From the NCBI RefSeq assembly GCF_002154375.1, contig NZ_MUND01000001.1:1-60031 (forward strand): a stretch of DNA of 60,031 nt. Direction: 5' to 3'. This DNA comes from Streptomyces glaucescens (GTDB lineage: Bacteria; Actinomycetota; Actinomycetes; Streptomycetales; Streptomycetaceae). The notes under the pieces were generated by a model that did no database searches, was not told the origin of the DNA, and saw only the letters and a program-made list of their open reading frames with translations. Of the stretch, positions 23,587 to 33,201 are shown one piece after another. A program made the translations under genes and the position numbers. The stretch's first letter is position 1; each line of letters begins with the position of its first letter.

Positions 23587-25224
23587 TCAGTGGTGGCCGT
23601 GGCCGCTCGTGATCTCCTTGTACTCCTCGACGGTCGGCTTCGGGATCTGGGCGTCCTCGCCGAAGTACGCCTTGCTGAGCTTGGCGCGCAGCTTCTGGGA
23701 GCCCTTGACCTTCCGCTCGACGCCGTTCTCGTCGACCGTCGGGCCGATCTCGGCCGGCGCGTACTGCTCGTGCGCCGTGAGGCTGTGCAGCGACGCCTGG
23801 CTGAGCGGCTCGTGCACCTCGATGTACTCACCGTGCGGCAGGCGCTTGATGGTGCCGGTCTCGCGACCGTGCAGCACCTTGTCCTTGTCCCGGCGCTGCA
23901 GGCCGAGGCAGATCCGCTTGGTGACGACGAACGCGATGACCGGGCCCACGAAGAAGCCGATCCGGACGAACCAGGTGACCGCGTTGATCGAGAGGTGGAA
24001 GTGGGTGGCCACGATGTCGTTGCCACCGCCGATCAGCATGATCATGTAGGCGGTGATCCAGGCGACACCCAGCGCGGTGCGCGTCGGGGCGTTGCGCGGG
24101 CGGTCCAGGATGTGGTGCTCGCGCTTGTCCCCGGTGATCCACGACTCGATGAACGGGTACACCGCGATCGCCGCGAGGAACACGCCGAAGAGCACCAGCG
24201 GGACGAACACGCCGAGGACCAGCGTGTGACCCCACAGGTTGATCTCCCAGCCGGGCATGGCACGGACCAGACCCTCGGCGAAGCCCATGTACCAGTCGGG
24301 CTGGGCGCCGGTGGACACCATGTCCGGGCGGTACGGGCCCAGGGCCCAGATCGGGTTCACCGTCGCGATGCCGGCGAGGACCGCGATGACACCGAAGACC
24401 AGGAAGAAGAAGCCTCCGGCCTTGGCCATGTAGACCGGCAGCAGCGGCATGCCGACGACGTTCTTGTTGCTCTTGCCGGGACCCGCGAACTGCGTGTGCT
24501 TGTGGTAGAAGACCAGGATCAGGTGGGCCACCACGAGGCCGAGCATGATGCCCGGCAGCAGCAGGATGTGGATCGAGTAGAACCGGGCGACGAAGTCGTC
24601 GCCGGGGAACTCCCCGCCGAACAGGAACATCGAGATGTACGTGCCGACGATCGGCACGGACAGGATCGCGCCCTGCGTGAAGCGGACACCGGTGCCGGAG
24701 AGCAGGTCGTCCGGGAGCGAGTAGCCGGTGAAACCGGTGAACATGCCGAGGACGAACAGCAGGAAGCCGAACAGCCAGTTGATCTCACGCGGCTTGCGGA
24801 ACGCGCCGGTGAAGAAGACGCGCATCATGTGCACGAACATGCCGGCGAGGAAGACGATGGCCGCCCAGTGGTGGATCTGCCGGATCAGCAGACCGCCGCG
24901 GACGTCGAAGCTGATGTCCAGCGTCGACTTGTAGGCCTCGCTCATCAGCTGGCCCTGCATCGGGATGTAGCTGCCGTGGTACTCCACCTCGTTCATCGAG
25001 GGGTGGAAGAACAGCGTCAGGTACACACCCGTGAGGATGATGATGAGGAAGCTGTAGAGGCAGACCTCGCCCAGCATGAAGGACCAGTGGTCCGGGAAGA
25101 TCTTCCGCATGTTGGCCTTGGCCAGGGAGTAGATCCCCAGCCGGCCGTCGGCCCAGTCGGCGACGCGCTCGCCGGCCGGTGCCTTCCCGCGCGCGCGGGA
25201 CTGTGTGCTGTCGTTGGTGCTCAT
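23587..25224 (-). CDS. qcrB: cytochrome bc1 complex cytochrome b subunit
   Basis: This 545-residue cytochrome b of the actinobacterial bcc menaquinol oxidase carries hemes bL and bH and the quinol sites. Haem-ligand histidines lie in helices around IRQIHHWAAIVFLAGMFVHM and RFYSIHILLLPGIMLGLVVAH. The Qo motif appears as PDWYMGF rather than mitochondrial PEW. A C-terminal cytosolic extension of about 120 residues rich in charged residues is typical of actinobacteria. The start overlaps the qcrA stop by ATGA, giving translational coupling. It works with QcrA, QcrC and the aa3 oxidase as a supercomplex in the cytoplasmic membrane. Confidence 0.97.
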   Translation of the reverse strand: MSTNDSTQSRARGKAPAGERVADWADGRLGIYSLAKANMRKIFPDHWSFMLGEVCLYSFLIIILTGVYLTLFFHPSMNEVEYHGSYIPMQGQLMSEAYKSTLDISFDVRGGLLIRQIHHWAAIVFLAGMFVHMMRVFFTGAFRKPREINWLFGFLLFVLGMFTGFTGYSLPDDLLSGTGVRFTQGAILSVPIVGTYISMFLFGGEFPGDDFVARFYSIHILLLPGIMLGLVVAHLILVFYHKHTQFAGPGKSNKNVVGMPLLPVYMAKAGGFFFLVFGVIAVLAGIATVNPIWALGPYRPDMVSTGAQPDWYMGFAEGLVRAMPGWEINLWGHTLVLGVFVPLVLFGVFLAAIAVYPFIESWITGDKREHHILDRPRNAPTRTALGVAWITAYMIMLIGGGNDIVATHFHLSINAVTWFVRIGFFVGPVIAFVVTKRICLGLQRRDKDKVLHGRETGTIKRLPHGEYIEVHEPLSQASLHSLTAHEQYAPAEIGPTVDENGVERKVKGSQKLRAKLSKAYFGEDAQIPKPTVEEYKEITSGHGHH

Positions 25225-26279
25225 CCGCGCTCCCAGAAAGCAGGACCGACGGGCTCTTCGAAGTCGCCGAGCGCTTCGAGGTAGCCCTCGTCGTTCACCC
25301 CGATGCGCAGCTGCGGCAGCGGGTGACCGGCGGGACCGAAGATGACCCGGGCACCGTCGGAGAGGTCGAAGGTGGACTGGTGGCAGGGGCACAGGACGTG
25401 GTGCGTCTGCTGCTCGTACAGGGAGATCGGGCAACCGACGTGGGTGCAGATCTTCGAGTACGCCACGATGCCCTCGTGCGACCACTCGAGCTCGCGCTTG
25501 TCCTTGATGTCCTCCGGCTGGATCCGGACGAGCATCAGGGCGGCCTTGGCGATCTCGTTCTGGAAGCCGTGGTCGTGCTCCTCCAGGCCCTCGGGCTTGG
25601 CGAAGGTCAGCGAGCCGACGGCGACGTCCGACGGCCGAAGCGGCTCGTTGGTGTTCATGTTGACGATCAGCTTGCCCTTGCGCCACAGGGTGTGGCGCAG
25701 CTTGTCCTCGGGCAGCGGACCGAGGTCGCGCAGCAGGACGACGCCGGAGAGCGGCACCATGGCCATCGCGCCGAACATCGTGTTGCGGATCAGCTTGCGC
25801 CGGCCGAGCTGGGACTCCTTGGCGCCCTGCCGGAAGTCCTCGAAGACCTGGGCGCGGACGTCGGCCGGGGCCTCGATCGGGTGGCGCTCCTGGACCAGCT
25901 CGTGGTCGGACATCAGGGTGCGGCCCCAGTGGACCGCGCCCGCGCCGATGCAGAACAGCGCCACGCCCAGGGTCAGGCCCAGCGCGAAGTTCATCGCGTT
26001 GATGTGCCCGAGCGTGAAGACGTAGATCGACTTGTCGTGCGGGATCGCCACGAAGGAGGCGATGAAGCCGATGGTGGCCAGCATCGACACCGTGAACAGC
26101 AGGGCGACCGTGCGCTCGGACCGCTTGGCGGCCCGCTCGTCGATGTCCTGGATCCGGGGCTCGTGCGGGGGCAGGCCCGGGTCGGCGAACGGGTGCTTCT
26201 CGTCCGCGACGCCCAGCGCGCCGTGGCCGGTGTCCTGCGCTGCGGGCAGGTTCTCTTCGGGAATGTCTTGGCTACTCAT
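25221..26279 (-). CDS. qcrA: Rieske iron-sulfur subunit of cytochrome bc1
   Basis: This protein of 352 residues has an N-terminal cytosolic stretch and three membrane helices (around 55-75, 90-110 and 160-185), the actinobacterial form of Rieske protein. The [2Fe-2S] ligands are in CTHVGCPISLYEQ and LCPCHQSTFD near the C-terminus. It passes electrons from menaquinol to the cytochrome cc subunit. Both ends use ATGA overlaps, with qcrC upstream and qcrB downstream. The N-terminal arginine pair (SERTVALL region) and length match known QcrA proteins. Confidence 0.97.
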   Translation of the reverse strand: MSSQDIPEENLPAAQDTGHGALGVADEKHPFADPGLPPHEPRIQDIDERAAKRSERTVALLFTVSMLATIGFIASFVAIPHDKSIYVFTLGHINAMNFALGLTLGVALFCIGAGAVHWGRTLMSDHELVQERHPIEAPADVRAQVFEDFRQGAKESQLGRRKLIRNTMFGAMAMVPLSGVVLLRDLGPLPEDKLRHTLWRKGKLIVNMNTNEPLRPSDVAVGSLTFAKPEGLEEHDHGFQNEIAKAALMLVRIQPEDIKDKRELEWSHEGIVAYSKICTHVGCPISLYEQQTHHVLCPCHQSTFDLSDGARVIFGPAGHPLPQLRIGVNDEGYLEALGDFEEPVGPAFWERG

Positions 26280-27088
26280 GACTTCTTGGCCTTTGCGGTC
26301 CGGGCGGCCACCCACACGGCGATGGCGATGAGGGTGCCGAGGCCGAAGATCCAGCCGAAGAGGCCTTCGGCAACCGGGCCGATACCGCCCAGCTCCATCC
26401 CGCCGGGGGTCTCCGTCTCGTCGCTGTTGACCGCGTTCAGGTACGCGATGATGTCCTTCTTGTTCTGCTCCGACAGCGTCGTGTCGGGGAAGGAGGGCAT
26501 GTTCTGCGGGCCGGTCTGCATGGCCTCGTAGATGTGCTTCGGGTTCACGCCCTCGAGGGTCGGCGCGTACTTGCCCTTGGTGAGGGCACCGCCCTTGCCG
26601 GTGAAGTTGTGGCACTGCGCGCAGTTGTTGCGGAACAGCTCGCCGCCCTTGGCGATGTCCGCGCCCTCCGGGCCGTACTGCTCCTCGGTCGGGACGGACG
26701 GGCCCGCGCCCAGCGAGGCGATGTACGCCGCGAGCTGGTCGATCTGGGCCTGCGTGTAGATGTTCTTCTTCCGCGGCACCTGCGCGCCCTGGGAGGTCGC
26801 GGCCGGCATACGGCCGGTGGCGACCTGGAAGTCGACGGCCGCCGCGCCGACGCCGACCAGGCTCGGACCGTCGGAGGTGCCCTGACCGCCGGTGCCGTGG
26901 CAGCTGGCGCAGCCGACGGCGTAGAGCTTCTTGCCCTCGTCGATGGCGAGGGACTGGGCGGTTTCATCGGCCTGCGCCTTGCCCGCGGGTGCGAACGCGG
27001 CGTACAGCCCCCCGGTAGCCGCCAGCGCGAGGAGTAGGACGACGACCGCCGCCAGCGGATGGCGTCGTCGTGCGGAGAGCTTTTTCAC
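26276..27088 (-). CDS. qcrC: diheme cytochrome c subunit of the bcc complex
   Basis: This 270-residue diheme protein has an N-terminal membrane anchor or signal (HPLAAVVVLLLALAATGGLYA) and two c-type heme motifs, CASCH (about residues 60-64) and CAQCH (about 158-162), with downstream Met ligands. A C-terminal membrane helix follows (WIFGLGTLIAIAVWVAART). It replaces a soluble cytochrome c by passing electrons directly to the oxidase. The GTG start at 27088 has GGGGTAA upstream, and the stop overlaps qcrA by ATGA. It is separated from ctaE by 80 bp and is probably transcribed with it. Confidence 0.97.
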   Translation of the reverse strand: MKKLSARRRHPLAAVVVLLLALAATGGLYAAFAPAGKAQADETAQSLAIDEGKKLYAVGCASCHGTGGQGTSDGPSLVGVGAAAVDFQVATGRMPAATSQGAQVPRKKNIYTQAQIDQLAAYIASLGAGPSVPTEEQYGPEGADIAKGGELFRNNCAQCHNFTGKGGALTKGKYAPTLEGVNPKHIYEAMQTGPQNMPSFPDTTLSEQNKKDIIAYLNAVNSDETETPGGMELGGIGPVAEGLFGWIFGLGTLIAIAVWVAARTAKAKKS

Positions 27089-27168
27089 GGATTACCCCGG
27101 TGTCAGGATCTTCTGCGTCGATGCTTCTGGGATGTGCGTTACGGGAACGCGCGAGGGATCGGGTCCGG

Positions 27169-27789
27169 CTACTTGATCATGTAGATCGTGGCGAAGAGGC
27201 CGATCCAGACGACATCGACGAAGTGCCAGTAGTAGGACACGACGATGGCGGCGGTCGCCTGCTCGTGAGTGAACCTCCGGGCCGCGTAGGTACGGCCCAG
27301 GACCAGCAGGAAGGCGATGAGACCGCCCGTCACGTGCAGGCCGTGGAAGCCGGTGGTCAGGTAGAAGACCGAGCCGTAGGGGTCGGACGAGAGCGAGAGG
27401 CCCTCGTGCTTGACCAGCTCGGTGTACTCGTACACCTGGCCGCCGATGAAGATCGCACCCATGATGAAGGTGACGATGAACCACATCCGGAGCTTCTTCA
27501 CGTCACCGCGCTCGGCGGCGAACACGCCGAGCTGGCAGGTGAGGGAGGAGAGCACCAGGATCGTGGTGTTCGTCGCCGAGAACGGGAAGTTCAAGGCGGA
27601 CGCCTTCTCACTCCAGAACTCGGGTCCTGTCACCGATCGCAGGGTGAAGTACATCGCGAAGAGGGCCGCGAAGAACATCAGCTCGGAACTCAGCCAGATG
27701 ATCGTTCCGACGCTGACGAGGTTCGGCCGGTTGACCGACGGGTGCGCGTGCCCGGTATCTACTGTCGTTGCTGTCGCCACGACCGACAT
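27169..27789 (-). CDS. ctaE: cytochrome c oxidase subunit III
   Basis: This protein of 206 residues has five membrane helices, the short bacterial form of subunit III. Typical stretches are [51 protein letters not shown] and [18 protein letters not shown] near the C-terminus. It stabilises the aa3 terminal oxidase. As usual in actinobacteria it is linked to qcrCAB rather than to ctaCD. A 21-bp palindrome lies across its start codon. The first gene of the ctaE-qcrCAB unit, it is divergent from the pseudo-receiver gene. Confidence 0.97.
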   Translation of the reverse strand: MSVVATATTVDTGHAHPSVNRPNLVSVGTIIWLSSELMFFAALFAMYFTLRSVTGPEFWSEKASALNFPFSATNTTILVLSSLTCQLGVFAAERGDVKKLRMWFIVTFIMGAIFIGGQVYEYTELVKHEGLSLSSDPYGSVFYLTTGFHGLHVTGGLIAFLLVLGRTYAARRFTHEQATAAIVVSYYWHFVDVVWIGLFATIYMIK

Positions 27790-27800
27790 TATGTCGGTCG
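27780..27800. promoter_or_regulatory. 21-bp palindrome over the ctaE start codon
   Basis: CGACCGACAT and ATGTCGGTCG flank a single T at 27790, forming a perfect 10-bp inverted repeat. The ctaE ATG (27789-27787) lies inside the left arm. It could be an operator for the respiratory operon, or an mRNA hairpin masking the start. Confidence 0.6.
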
Positions 27801-27936
27801 CTTATCCCGCCCTCACTCCGGGGGGTGCCGTTCGGAGTGTTGCCCTCGGCCATACCGGTGTTGACGTGGTGTGCAAGGGAGTAGCATCCGGGCCGACAGG
27901 CCCTTCCCGTACGACGCCGAAGTCACGGAGGAAGCT

Positions 27937-28338
27937 ATGCAGCCGACCGCCACGGTGCTGGTCTACAGCGACGACTCCAACACCCGGGAGCAGGTGCGGC
28001 TCGCGGCCGGGCGCCGGCCCGCTCCCGACGTCCCCCTGGTGGAGTTCGTGGAGTGCGCGACCCCGGGGGCCGTCGTCAGGGAACTGGACAAGGGCGGCAT
28101 CGACGTCTGCGTGCTGGACGGGGAGGCCGTGCCCATGGGCGGCATGGGCCTGTGCCGGCAGATCAAGGACGAGGTGTTCGAGTGCCCGCCGGTGCTGCTG
28201 CTGATCGGGCGGCCGCAGGACGCGTGGCTCGCCACGTGGAGCCGCGCCGAGGCGGCGGTGACGCTGCCGGTGGATCCGGTGGAGTTCGCGTCCGCGCTGG
28301 CCTCTCTGCTGCGGCAGCGGAAGCTGCAGAGCGCCTAG
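27937..28338 (+). CDS. stand-alone response-regulator-like (pseudo-receiver) protein
   Basis: The 133-residue protein resembles a CheY-type receiver without an output domain. TVLVYSDDSNTREQVRLAAG has an acidic pair after strand 1, DVCVLDGEAVPMGGMGLCRQ has the Asp at the phosphorylation position, and PPVLLLIGRPQD is the strand-4 region. The Lys normally found in strand 5 is replaced (VTLPVDPVEFA), so it may not be phosphorylated normally. GGAGGAAG precedes the ATG at 27937. It is divergent from ctaE-qcrCAB, a position that hints at a link to respiration. The stop codon lies inside a dispersed repeat. Confidence 0.8.
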   Translation: MQPTATVLVYSDDSNTREQVRLAAGRRPAPDVPLVEFVECATPGAVVRELDKGGIDVCVLDGEAVPMGGMGLCRQIKDEVFECPPVLLLIGRPQDAWLATWSRAEAAVTLPVDPVEFASALASLLRQRKLQSA

Positions 28339-28430
28339 TCACTGCGCGGGTGCGCGACCGGGCGGCCGCGGGTCCGTCGTGGTCGCTCACGCCCGCGGCG
28401 GAGCCGGACATCGACACAGCCCCGCGCCCC
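28333..28430 (+). repeat. dispersed intergenic repeat, copy A
   Basis: It shares GCCTAGTCACT at its start and GCGGGTCCGTCGTGG (28368-28382) with the copy at 33065-33161, and ends in CCCCGCGCCCC like that copy. A third, degenerate copy lies in the opposite orientation at 34590-34650. It fills the gap after the pseudo-receiver gene and supplies its TAG stop. Confidence 0.75.
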
Positions 28431-28441
28431 TGAGGGGCGCG
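28423..28441. terminator. bidirectional terminator hairpin
   Basis: CGCGCCCC and GGGGCGCG flank the loop TGA. It lies between the convergent pseudo-receiver and L,D-transpeptidase genes, touching the stop of the latter. Confidence 0.65.
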
Positions 28442-29704
28442 TCACACCGCGGCCGGCCGCAGGCGTGCCGTTTCCTCCGGCTTGGGGGTCTCCGGCGTGC
28501 CGGCGGTCAGGGCGCTGCCCTCGCGCCACTTCTTCCAGGTCAGGTTCCAGTCGCCGAAGCCGTTGCCGAAGGTCTCCATGGTGCTGCCGTAGGAGTTGAC
28601 GACCTCGACGACGTCGCCCTCGCGGACGTTCTCGAAGAACCAGGCGGCGTTTCCGGTGCTCATGCCGGTGCAGCCGTGGCTGACGTTGGCGTAGCCCTGG
28701 GAGCCGACGGACCAGGGGGCGGCGTGCACGTACTCGCCGCTCCAGGTCACCCGGGTGGCGTAGTACACCGGCAGGTCGTACGACTCCGAGGAGCCGGCGG
28801 AGATGCCGATGCTGGTACTGCGCATCCGTACGAAGTACTCCTTGCCGAGCACCACCTTGACGCCGTTGCGGGTCTCGAAGCCCGGCTTGCCGGTGGTGAC
28901 CGGCATGGAGTTGATCTCCTCGCCGTTCTTGTAGACGGTCATCCAGTGGGACGAGGCGTCCGTGACGGCGACGACCTTGTCGCCGGTGGAGATCTTCAGC
29001 GGCTTCGCCCTGCCGCCCCGCAGCCGGTCGCTGATCCTGATGCCCTCCAGGTTGCTGCGGACCTGGATGGTGGCGTGGCTGGGCCAGTACTCCTTGGGGC
29101 GGTAGTGGAGCTCCTTGTCGTCCACCCAGTGCCAGCCGCCCTCCACGGCGGGTGAGGAGTGCACCTTGAGGGCGCGCTCGACGACGGCGCGCTCGGCGCG
29201 GCCATGGACCGGGCGGCTCAGCTCGGCGGTGATGGGCTGGCCGACGCCGTAGGTGCCCGCCTTGGGGCCGAAGGTGACGTCCAGCGGCTTCTGGGCGAGG
29301 GGCTTGCCGGTGTCGAGGACCAGGACCCGGCGGCCGGGCCTGCCGTCCTCGTCCTCGGTGCTCACCCGGACCGTGTAGCGGGCGTCGGCGGCGAGCGGGG
29401 AGGTGGAGTGCCAGCGGCCCCCGTCGGCGGAGAGTTCGCCCGCCAGATGGCGGCCGGCCGCGTCGACGGCCGTGACGTCCGTGATGCGCCCCTCGTCGCC
29501 GTCGGCGGTGACTTCCAGGGGCTTGTCCGGGTCGGCCTTCTTCCCCTCGCCCGTGGGGCCGTTGAAGGAGATCTGGTCCGCCGCGTCGTACGGCGCGGCC
29601 GACAGCGGGTTTCCGTCGCCGCCGCAGGAGGTGACGGCCGGGCCGAGGGTCATCACCAGCACAGTGCAGCCGATGACGGTACGGGTACGCGGTGTGTGGC
29701 TCAT
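28442..29704 (-). CDS. L,D-transpeptidase lipoprotein
   Basis: This protein of 420 residues forms 3-3 peptidoglycan cross-links. It has a signal peptide with a lipobox-like end (AVTSCGG, Cys near residue 27), two Ig-like domains (about 60-250), then the YkuD catalytic domain. The active site reads HAAPWSVGSQGYANVSHGCT, with nucleophile Cys345 and upstream His. The C-terminal WNLTWKKWREG extension is typical of the actinobacterial LdtMt2 group. ATG 29704 is preceded by a divergent gap ending in a terminator. The enzyme acts outside the membrane on cell-wall stems. It is placed between two oxidase operons without obvious functional link. Confidence 0.94.
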   Translation of the reverse strand: MSHTPRTRTVIGCTVLVMTLGPAVTSCGGDGNPLSAAPYDAADQISFNGPTGEGKKADPDKPLEVTADGDEGRITDVTAVDAAGRHLAGELSADGGRWHSTSPLAADARYTVRVSTEDEDGRPGRRVLVLDTGKPLAQKPLDVTFGPKAGTYGVGQPITAELSRPVHGRAERAVVERALKVHSSPAVEGGWHWVDDKELHYRPKEYWPSHATIQVRSNLEGIRISDRLRGGRAKPLKISTGDKVVAVTDASSHWMTVYKNGEEINSMPVTTGKPGFETRNGVKVVLGKEYFVRMRSTSIGISAGSSESYDLPVYYATRVTWSGEYVHAAPWSVGSQGYANVSHGCTGMSTGNAAWFFENVREGDVVEVVNSYGSTMETFGNGFGDWNLTWKKWREGSALTAGTPETPKPEETARLRPAAV

Positions 29705-29779
29705 GAGCTCACGCTAGGGAGCCCCGTCGGACGCGGCGCGCTGGGTAGCCCGGCCGGGGGACGGACGTTGCTGCGACGG

Positions 29780-29819
29780 CAGGAGCCCGGACACTCCTGA
29801 CGGAGTGTCCGGGCTCCTG
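29780..29819. terminator. ctaCDF operon terminator
   Basis: A perfect 18-bp stem begins CAGGAGCCCGGACACTCC and has a TGAC loop. It lies 16 bp past the ctaF stop and is among the strongest hairpins in the window. Confidence 0.92.
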
Positions 29820-29835
29820 GCGGGTTCAGCGCGTG

Positions 29836-30234
29836 CTACTGGGTGCGGTTCTCACCGCGGTAGTACTCGAAGACCCAGCCGAAGATGCCGATCAGGATGA
29901 TCGGGAAGGCGAAGTACAGCAGCCACCAGCCGACCGCGACACCGAGGAAGGCGAAGGCGCCACCGATCGCCAGGGCGAGCGGCTGCCAGCTGTGCGGGCT
30001 GAAGAAGCCCAGCTCACCCGCGTCGTCCGCGACATCGGCGTCCAGGTCGTCCTGCGCACCGACGTCGACCCGCCGGGCGGTGAAGCCCAGGTAGAAGCCG
30101 ATCATGATGCACAGGCCGAAGGCCAGGAAGAGGGCCGTGGTGCCGGCCGGCTCCTTCGACCACACGCCATAGACGACCGCCATGGCGAGGACGAAGACGC
30201 TCAGCCACATGAACATCTTGCCCTGGATCTTCAC
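29836..30234 (-). CDS. ctaF: cytochrome c oxidase subunit IV (actinobacterial)
   Basis: The 132-residue protein has four membrane helices. The N-terminal [20 protein letters not shown] and the C-terminal [19 protein letters not shown] are characteristic of the actinobacterial fourth subunit. It is a small structural partner of the aa3 oxidase. The GTG start at 30234 overlaps the ctaD stop by four bases (GTGA). It is the last gene of ctaCDF and is followed by the hairpin at 29780-29819. Confidence 0.96.
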   Translation of the reverse strand: MKIQGKMFMWLSVFVLAMAVVYGVWSKEPAGTTALFLAFGLCIMIGFYLGFTARRVDVGAQDDLDADVADDAGELGFFSPHSWQPLALAIGGAFAFLGVAVGWWLLYFAFPIILIGIFGWVFEYYRGENRTQ

Positions 30235-31958
30235 TTGCCGGCCTCCTTGCTACCAGCGAGCGCGCTCTGGCCGGAGTGACCCAGCTGCTCCAGGGCGGCG
30301 ATGTCGGGGTGGTGCAGGTCGAACGCCGGGGATTCGCTGCGGATCCGCGGCAGGGTGAGGAAGTTGTGCCGCGGCGGCGGGCAGGAGGTCGCCCACTCCA
30401 GGGAGCGGCCGTAACCCCACGGGTCGTCGACCCCGACCGGCTTGCCGTACTTGGCCGTCTTCCACACGTTGTAGAAGAACGGCAGGATCGACAGGCCGAG
30501 CACGAACGAGCTGATCGTGGAGATCGTGTTCAGGGCGGTGAAGCCGTCGGCCGCCAGGTAGTCGGCGTACCGGCGCGGCATGCCCTCGGCGCCCAGCCAG
30601 TGCTGGACCAGGAAGGTGCCGTGGAAGCCGACGAACAGCGTCCAGAAGGTGATCTTGCCCAGACGCTCGTCGAGCATCTTGCCGGTGAACTTCGGCCACC
30701 AGAAGTGGAAGCCGGAGAACATCGCGAAGACGACCGTGCCGAAGACCACGTAGTGGAAGTGGGCCACCACGAAGTACGAGTCGGAGATGTGGAAGTCCAT
30801 GGGCGGCGAGGCCAGGATGACACCGGTCAGACCACCGAAGGTGAAGGTGATCAGGAAGCCGGTCGCCCAGAGCATCGGTGTCTCGAAGGACAGCGAGCCC
30901 TTCCACATCGTGCCGATCCAGTTGAAGAACTTCACACCGGTCGGTACGGCGATGAGGAACGTCATGAAGGAGAAGAACGGCAGCAGCACACCGCCGGTGA
31001 CGTACATGTGGTGAGCCCACACGGTCACGGACAGACCGGCGATCGCGATGGTCGCCGCGACCAGACCCCAGTAGCCGAACATCGGCTTGCGGGAGAAGAC
31101 CGGGATGACCTCACTGATGATGCCGAAGAACGGCAGGGCGATGATGTACACCTCTGGGTGTCCGAAGAACCAGAAGAGGTGCTGCCAGAGCAAGGCGCCG
31201 CCGTTGGCCGCGTCGAAGATGTGCGCCCCGAACTTGCGGTCCGCCTCCAGGGCGAACAGCGCGGCCGCCAGGACCGGGAAGGCCAGCAGGACCAGGACAC
31301 CGGTCAGCAGGACGTTCCAGGTGAAGATCGGCATGCGGAACATCGTCATGCCGGGTGCGCGCATGCAGATGATCGTGGTGATGAAGTTGACCGCGCCGAG
31401 GATGGTGCCGAAGCCCGAGAAGGCCAGGCCCATGATCCACATGTCGGAGCCGAGGCCCGGCGAGCGGACCGCGTCGGACAGCGGGGTGTAGGCGAACCAG
31501 CCGAAGCTGGCGGCGCCGTTCGGGGTGAGGAAGCCACCCACCGCGATCAGCGAGCCGAACAGGTAGAGCCAGTAGGCGAACATGTTCAGCCGCGGGAACG
31601 CCACGTCGGGGGCGCCGATCTGCAGCGGCATGATCCAGTTCGCGAAGCCCGCGAACAGCGGCGTCGCGAACATCAGCAGCATGATCGTGCCGTGCATCGT
31701 GAACGCCTGGTTGAACTGCTCGTTCGACATCATCTGCAGACCCGGACGGGCCAGCTCGGCGCGCATGAAGAGCGCCAGGATGCCGCCGATGCAGAAGAAC
31801 GCGAACGACGTCGTCAGGTACAGGGTGCCGATCGTCTTGTGGTCGGTGGTCGTCAGCCACTTCACCACGACGTTGCCGGGCTGCTTGCGCCGGACCGGCA
31901 GCTCGTTCTCGTAGGTGCCGGCCTCGGGGGCACCTGCGGGTTCGTTGACGATACTCAC
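30231..31958 (-). CDS. ctaD: cytochrome c oxidase subunit I
   Basis: This 575-residue catalytic subunit of the aa3 oxidase has 12 membrane helices and carries heme a, heme a3 and CuB. Ligand signatures are [15 protein letters not shown] (heme a His), [14 protein letters not shown] (CuB His and the cross-linked Tyr), [10 protein letters not shown] (two CuB histidines) and [11 protein letters not shown] (heme a3 and heme a). K- and D-channel residues lie in the expected blocks. The start is GTG 31958, overlapping ctaC by GTGA. It reduces oxygen to water and pumps protons. Confidence 0.98.
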   Translation of the reverse strand: MSIVNEPAGAPEAGTYENELPVRRKQPGNVVVKWLTTTDHKTIGTLYLTTSFAFFCIGGILALFMRAELARPGLQMMSNEQFNQAFTMHGTIMLLMFATPLFAGFANWIMPLQIGAPDVAFPRLNMFAYWLYLFGSLIAVGGFLTPNGAASFGWFAYTPLSDAVRSPGLGSDMWIMGLAFSGFGTILGAVNFITTIICMRAPGMTMFRMPIFTWNVLLTGVLVLLAFPVLAAALFALEADRKFGAHIFDAANGGALLWQHLFWFFGHPEVYIIALPFFGIISEVIPVFSRKPMFGYWGLVAATIAIAGLSVTVWAHHMYVTGGVLLPFFSFMTFLIAVPTGVKFFNWIGTMWKGSLSFETPMLWATGFLITFTFGGLTGVILASPPMDFHISDSYFVVAHFHYVVFGTVVFAMFSGFHFWWPKFTGKMLDERLGKITFWTLFVGFHGTFLVQHWLGAEGMPRRYADYLAADGFTALNTISTISSFVLGLSILPFFYNVWKTAKYGKPVGVDDPWGYGRSLEWATSCPPPRHNFLTLPRIRSESPAFDLHHPDIAALEQLGHSGQSALAGSKEAGK

Positions 31959-32914
31959 AGGATGTTCGCCTCCCGGTTCTTCTCGTGCTCGGTCTGCTCG
32001 ATACCGGCGGGGACGTAACCGGTCTGGCCCTTCTCGGCCAGCTCCTTCAGGTGCTGCTCGTAACGCTCGGGCGAGACGACCTTCACGTTGAACAGCATCC
32101 GGGAGTGGTCGACGCCGCACAGCTCGGCGCACTTGCCCAGGAAGGTTCCCTGCCTGTTCGGGGTCACCTGGAAGGCGTTGGGGTGGCCCGGGATGACGTC
32201 CTGCTTCATCAGGAACGGCACCACCCAGAAGGAGTGGATGACGTCCCGCGAGGTGAGGACGAAGCGGACCGTCTTGCCCTCCGGCAGCCACAGCGTGGGG
32301 CCGGGGTTGCCGGTCTGCGGGTTCCGCTCACCCGGGGTGCCACAGGTGTAGACGCCGCCCGCGTTGTCCGGGAAGTCCTTCTTGTAGCGTTCCGGGACCG
32401 AGTTCAGTTCCTGGGCGGTCTTGGCGTCGCCCGTGGAACCCTCGACGTTCTCGATGTAGTTGAAGCACCAGCTCCACTGGAAGCCGACCACGTTGACCGT
32501 GACATCCGGCTTCTTGTCCATACTGAGCAGCTTGGACTCGTCGCGGGCCGTGAAGTAGAAGAGGACCGAGACGATGATGATGGGTACGACCGTGTACAGC
32601 GCCTCGATGGGCACGTTGTACCGGGTCTGCGGAGGGATCTCCACCTTGGTGCGGCTGCGCCGGTGGAAGATGGCACTCCAGAGGATCAAGCCCCACACCA
32701 GCACGCCGACGGCGAGCGCGGCAGCCCAGGAGCCCTGCCAGAGGGAGAGGACGATCGGCGCCTCTTCCGTGGTGGGGGTGGGCATACCAAGGCGGGGGAA
32801 GTCCTCCCATGTGCAACCGGTGGCGGTCGCCAGGACCAGGCCCGCGGTCAGTGCCTGCAGCAGCTTCCGCCGCATCGGGCGCCGCGGCGAGCGGTCGGAG
32901 CCGTTGGGACTCAC
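31955..32914 (-). CDS. ctaC: cytochrome c oxidase subunit II, lipoprotein
   Basis: This 319-residue protein begins with a lipoprotein signal ([11 protein letters not shown], Cys near residue 34). Two membrane helices (about 60-82 and 105-125) precede the periplasmic-side cupredoxin domain. The CuA site is in [12 protein letters not shown] near the C-terminus, and the electron-entry aromatic stretch is GFQWSWCF. The GTG at 32914 has GGAAGG six bases upstream. It is the first gene of the ctaCDF operon and receives electrons from QcrC. A long insert (about 150-210) is usual in actinobacteria. Confidence 0.97.
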   Translation of the reverse strand: MSPNGSDRSPRRPMRRKLLQALTAGLVLATATGCTWEDFPRLGMPTPTTEEAPIVLSLWQGSWAAALAVGVLVWGLILWSAIFHRRSRTKVEIPPQTRYNVPIEALYTVVPIIIVSVLFYFTARDESKLLSMDKKPDVTVNVVGFQWSWCFNYIENVEGSTGDAKTAQELNSVPERYKKDFPDNAGGVYTCGTPGERNPQTGNPGPTLWLPEGKTVRFVLTSRDVIHSFWVVPFLMKQDVIPGHPNAFQVTPNRQGTFLGKCAELCGVDHSRMLFNVKVVSPERYEQHLKELAEKGQTGYVPAGIEQTEHEKNREANIL

Positions 32915-33064
32915 GTAGCGCCTTCCCGAGAGTCTCGCCCGCGCGGATCGGCTGCGGCCTGGCCTTCTCGCTGGTCGGTCGCCGCCCTGCGTCGGGCAGG
33001 GGTTTGGATGTTTATGCGGACCAAACCCTAGCCCACCCTCTCCGAGGGTTCGCGGGGAGGGGTG

Positions 33065-33161
33065 CCTAGTCACTCCGCGGGTTCGCTGGATTGGCGGCGG
33101 CGGGTCCGTCGTGGCTGGTCGCGCCCCGCGCGGGAGCCGCCGCGGACACATCCCCGCGCCC
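33065..33161 (+). repeat. dispersed intergenic repeat, copy B
   Basis: GCCTAGTCACT at the left end, GCGGGTCCGTCGTGG at 33100-33114, and ATCCCCGCGCCCC at the right match the copy after the pseudo-receiver gene. It lies in the gap between the ctaC and cysteine desulfurase starts. Divergent promoters must flank or overlap it. Confidence 0.75.
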
Positions 33162-33201
33162 CCTGGCGGACGTTGCCCGCAGCGCGGTCTAGCGTTGCGG
33201 T

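Noticed and set aside
30276-32018. 580-codon plus-strand frame opposite ctaD
   Set aside because: Composition is charged and repetitive with no domain. The minus-strand ctaD is unambiguous.
30231-32914. Rare or alternative start positions for ctaD and ctaC (upstream extensions)
   Set aside because: Longer frames run into the preceding gene or non-coding leader; the GTGA overlap and normal protein N-termini fix the starts.
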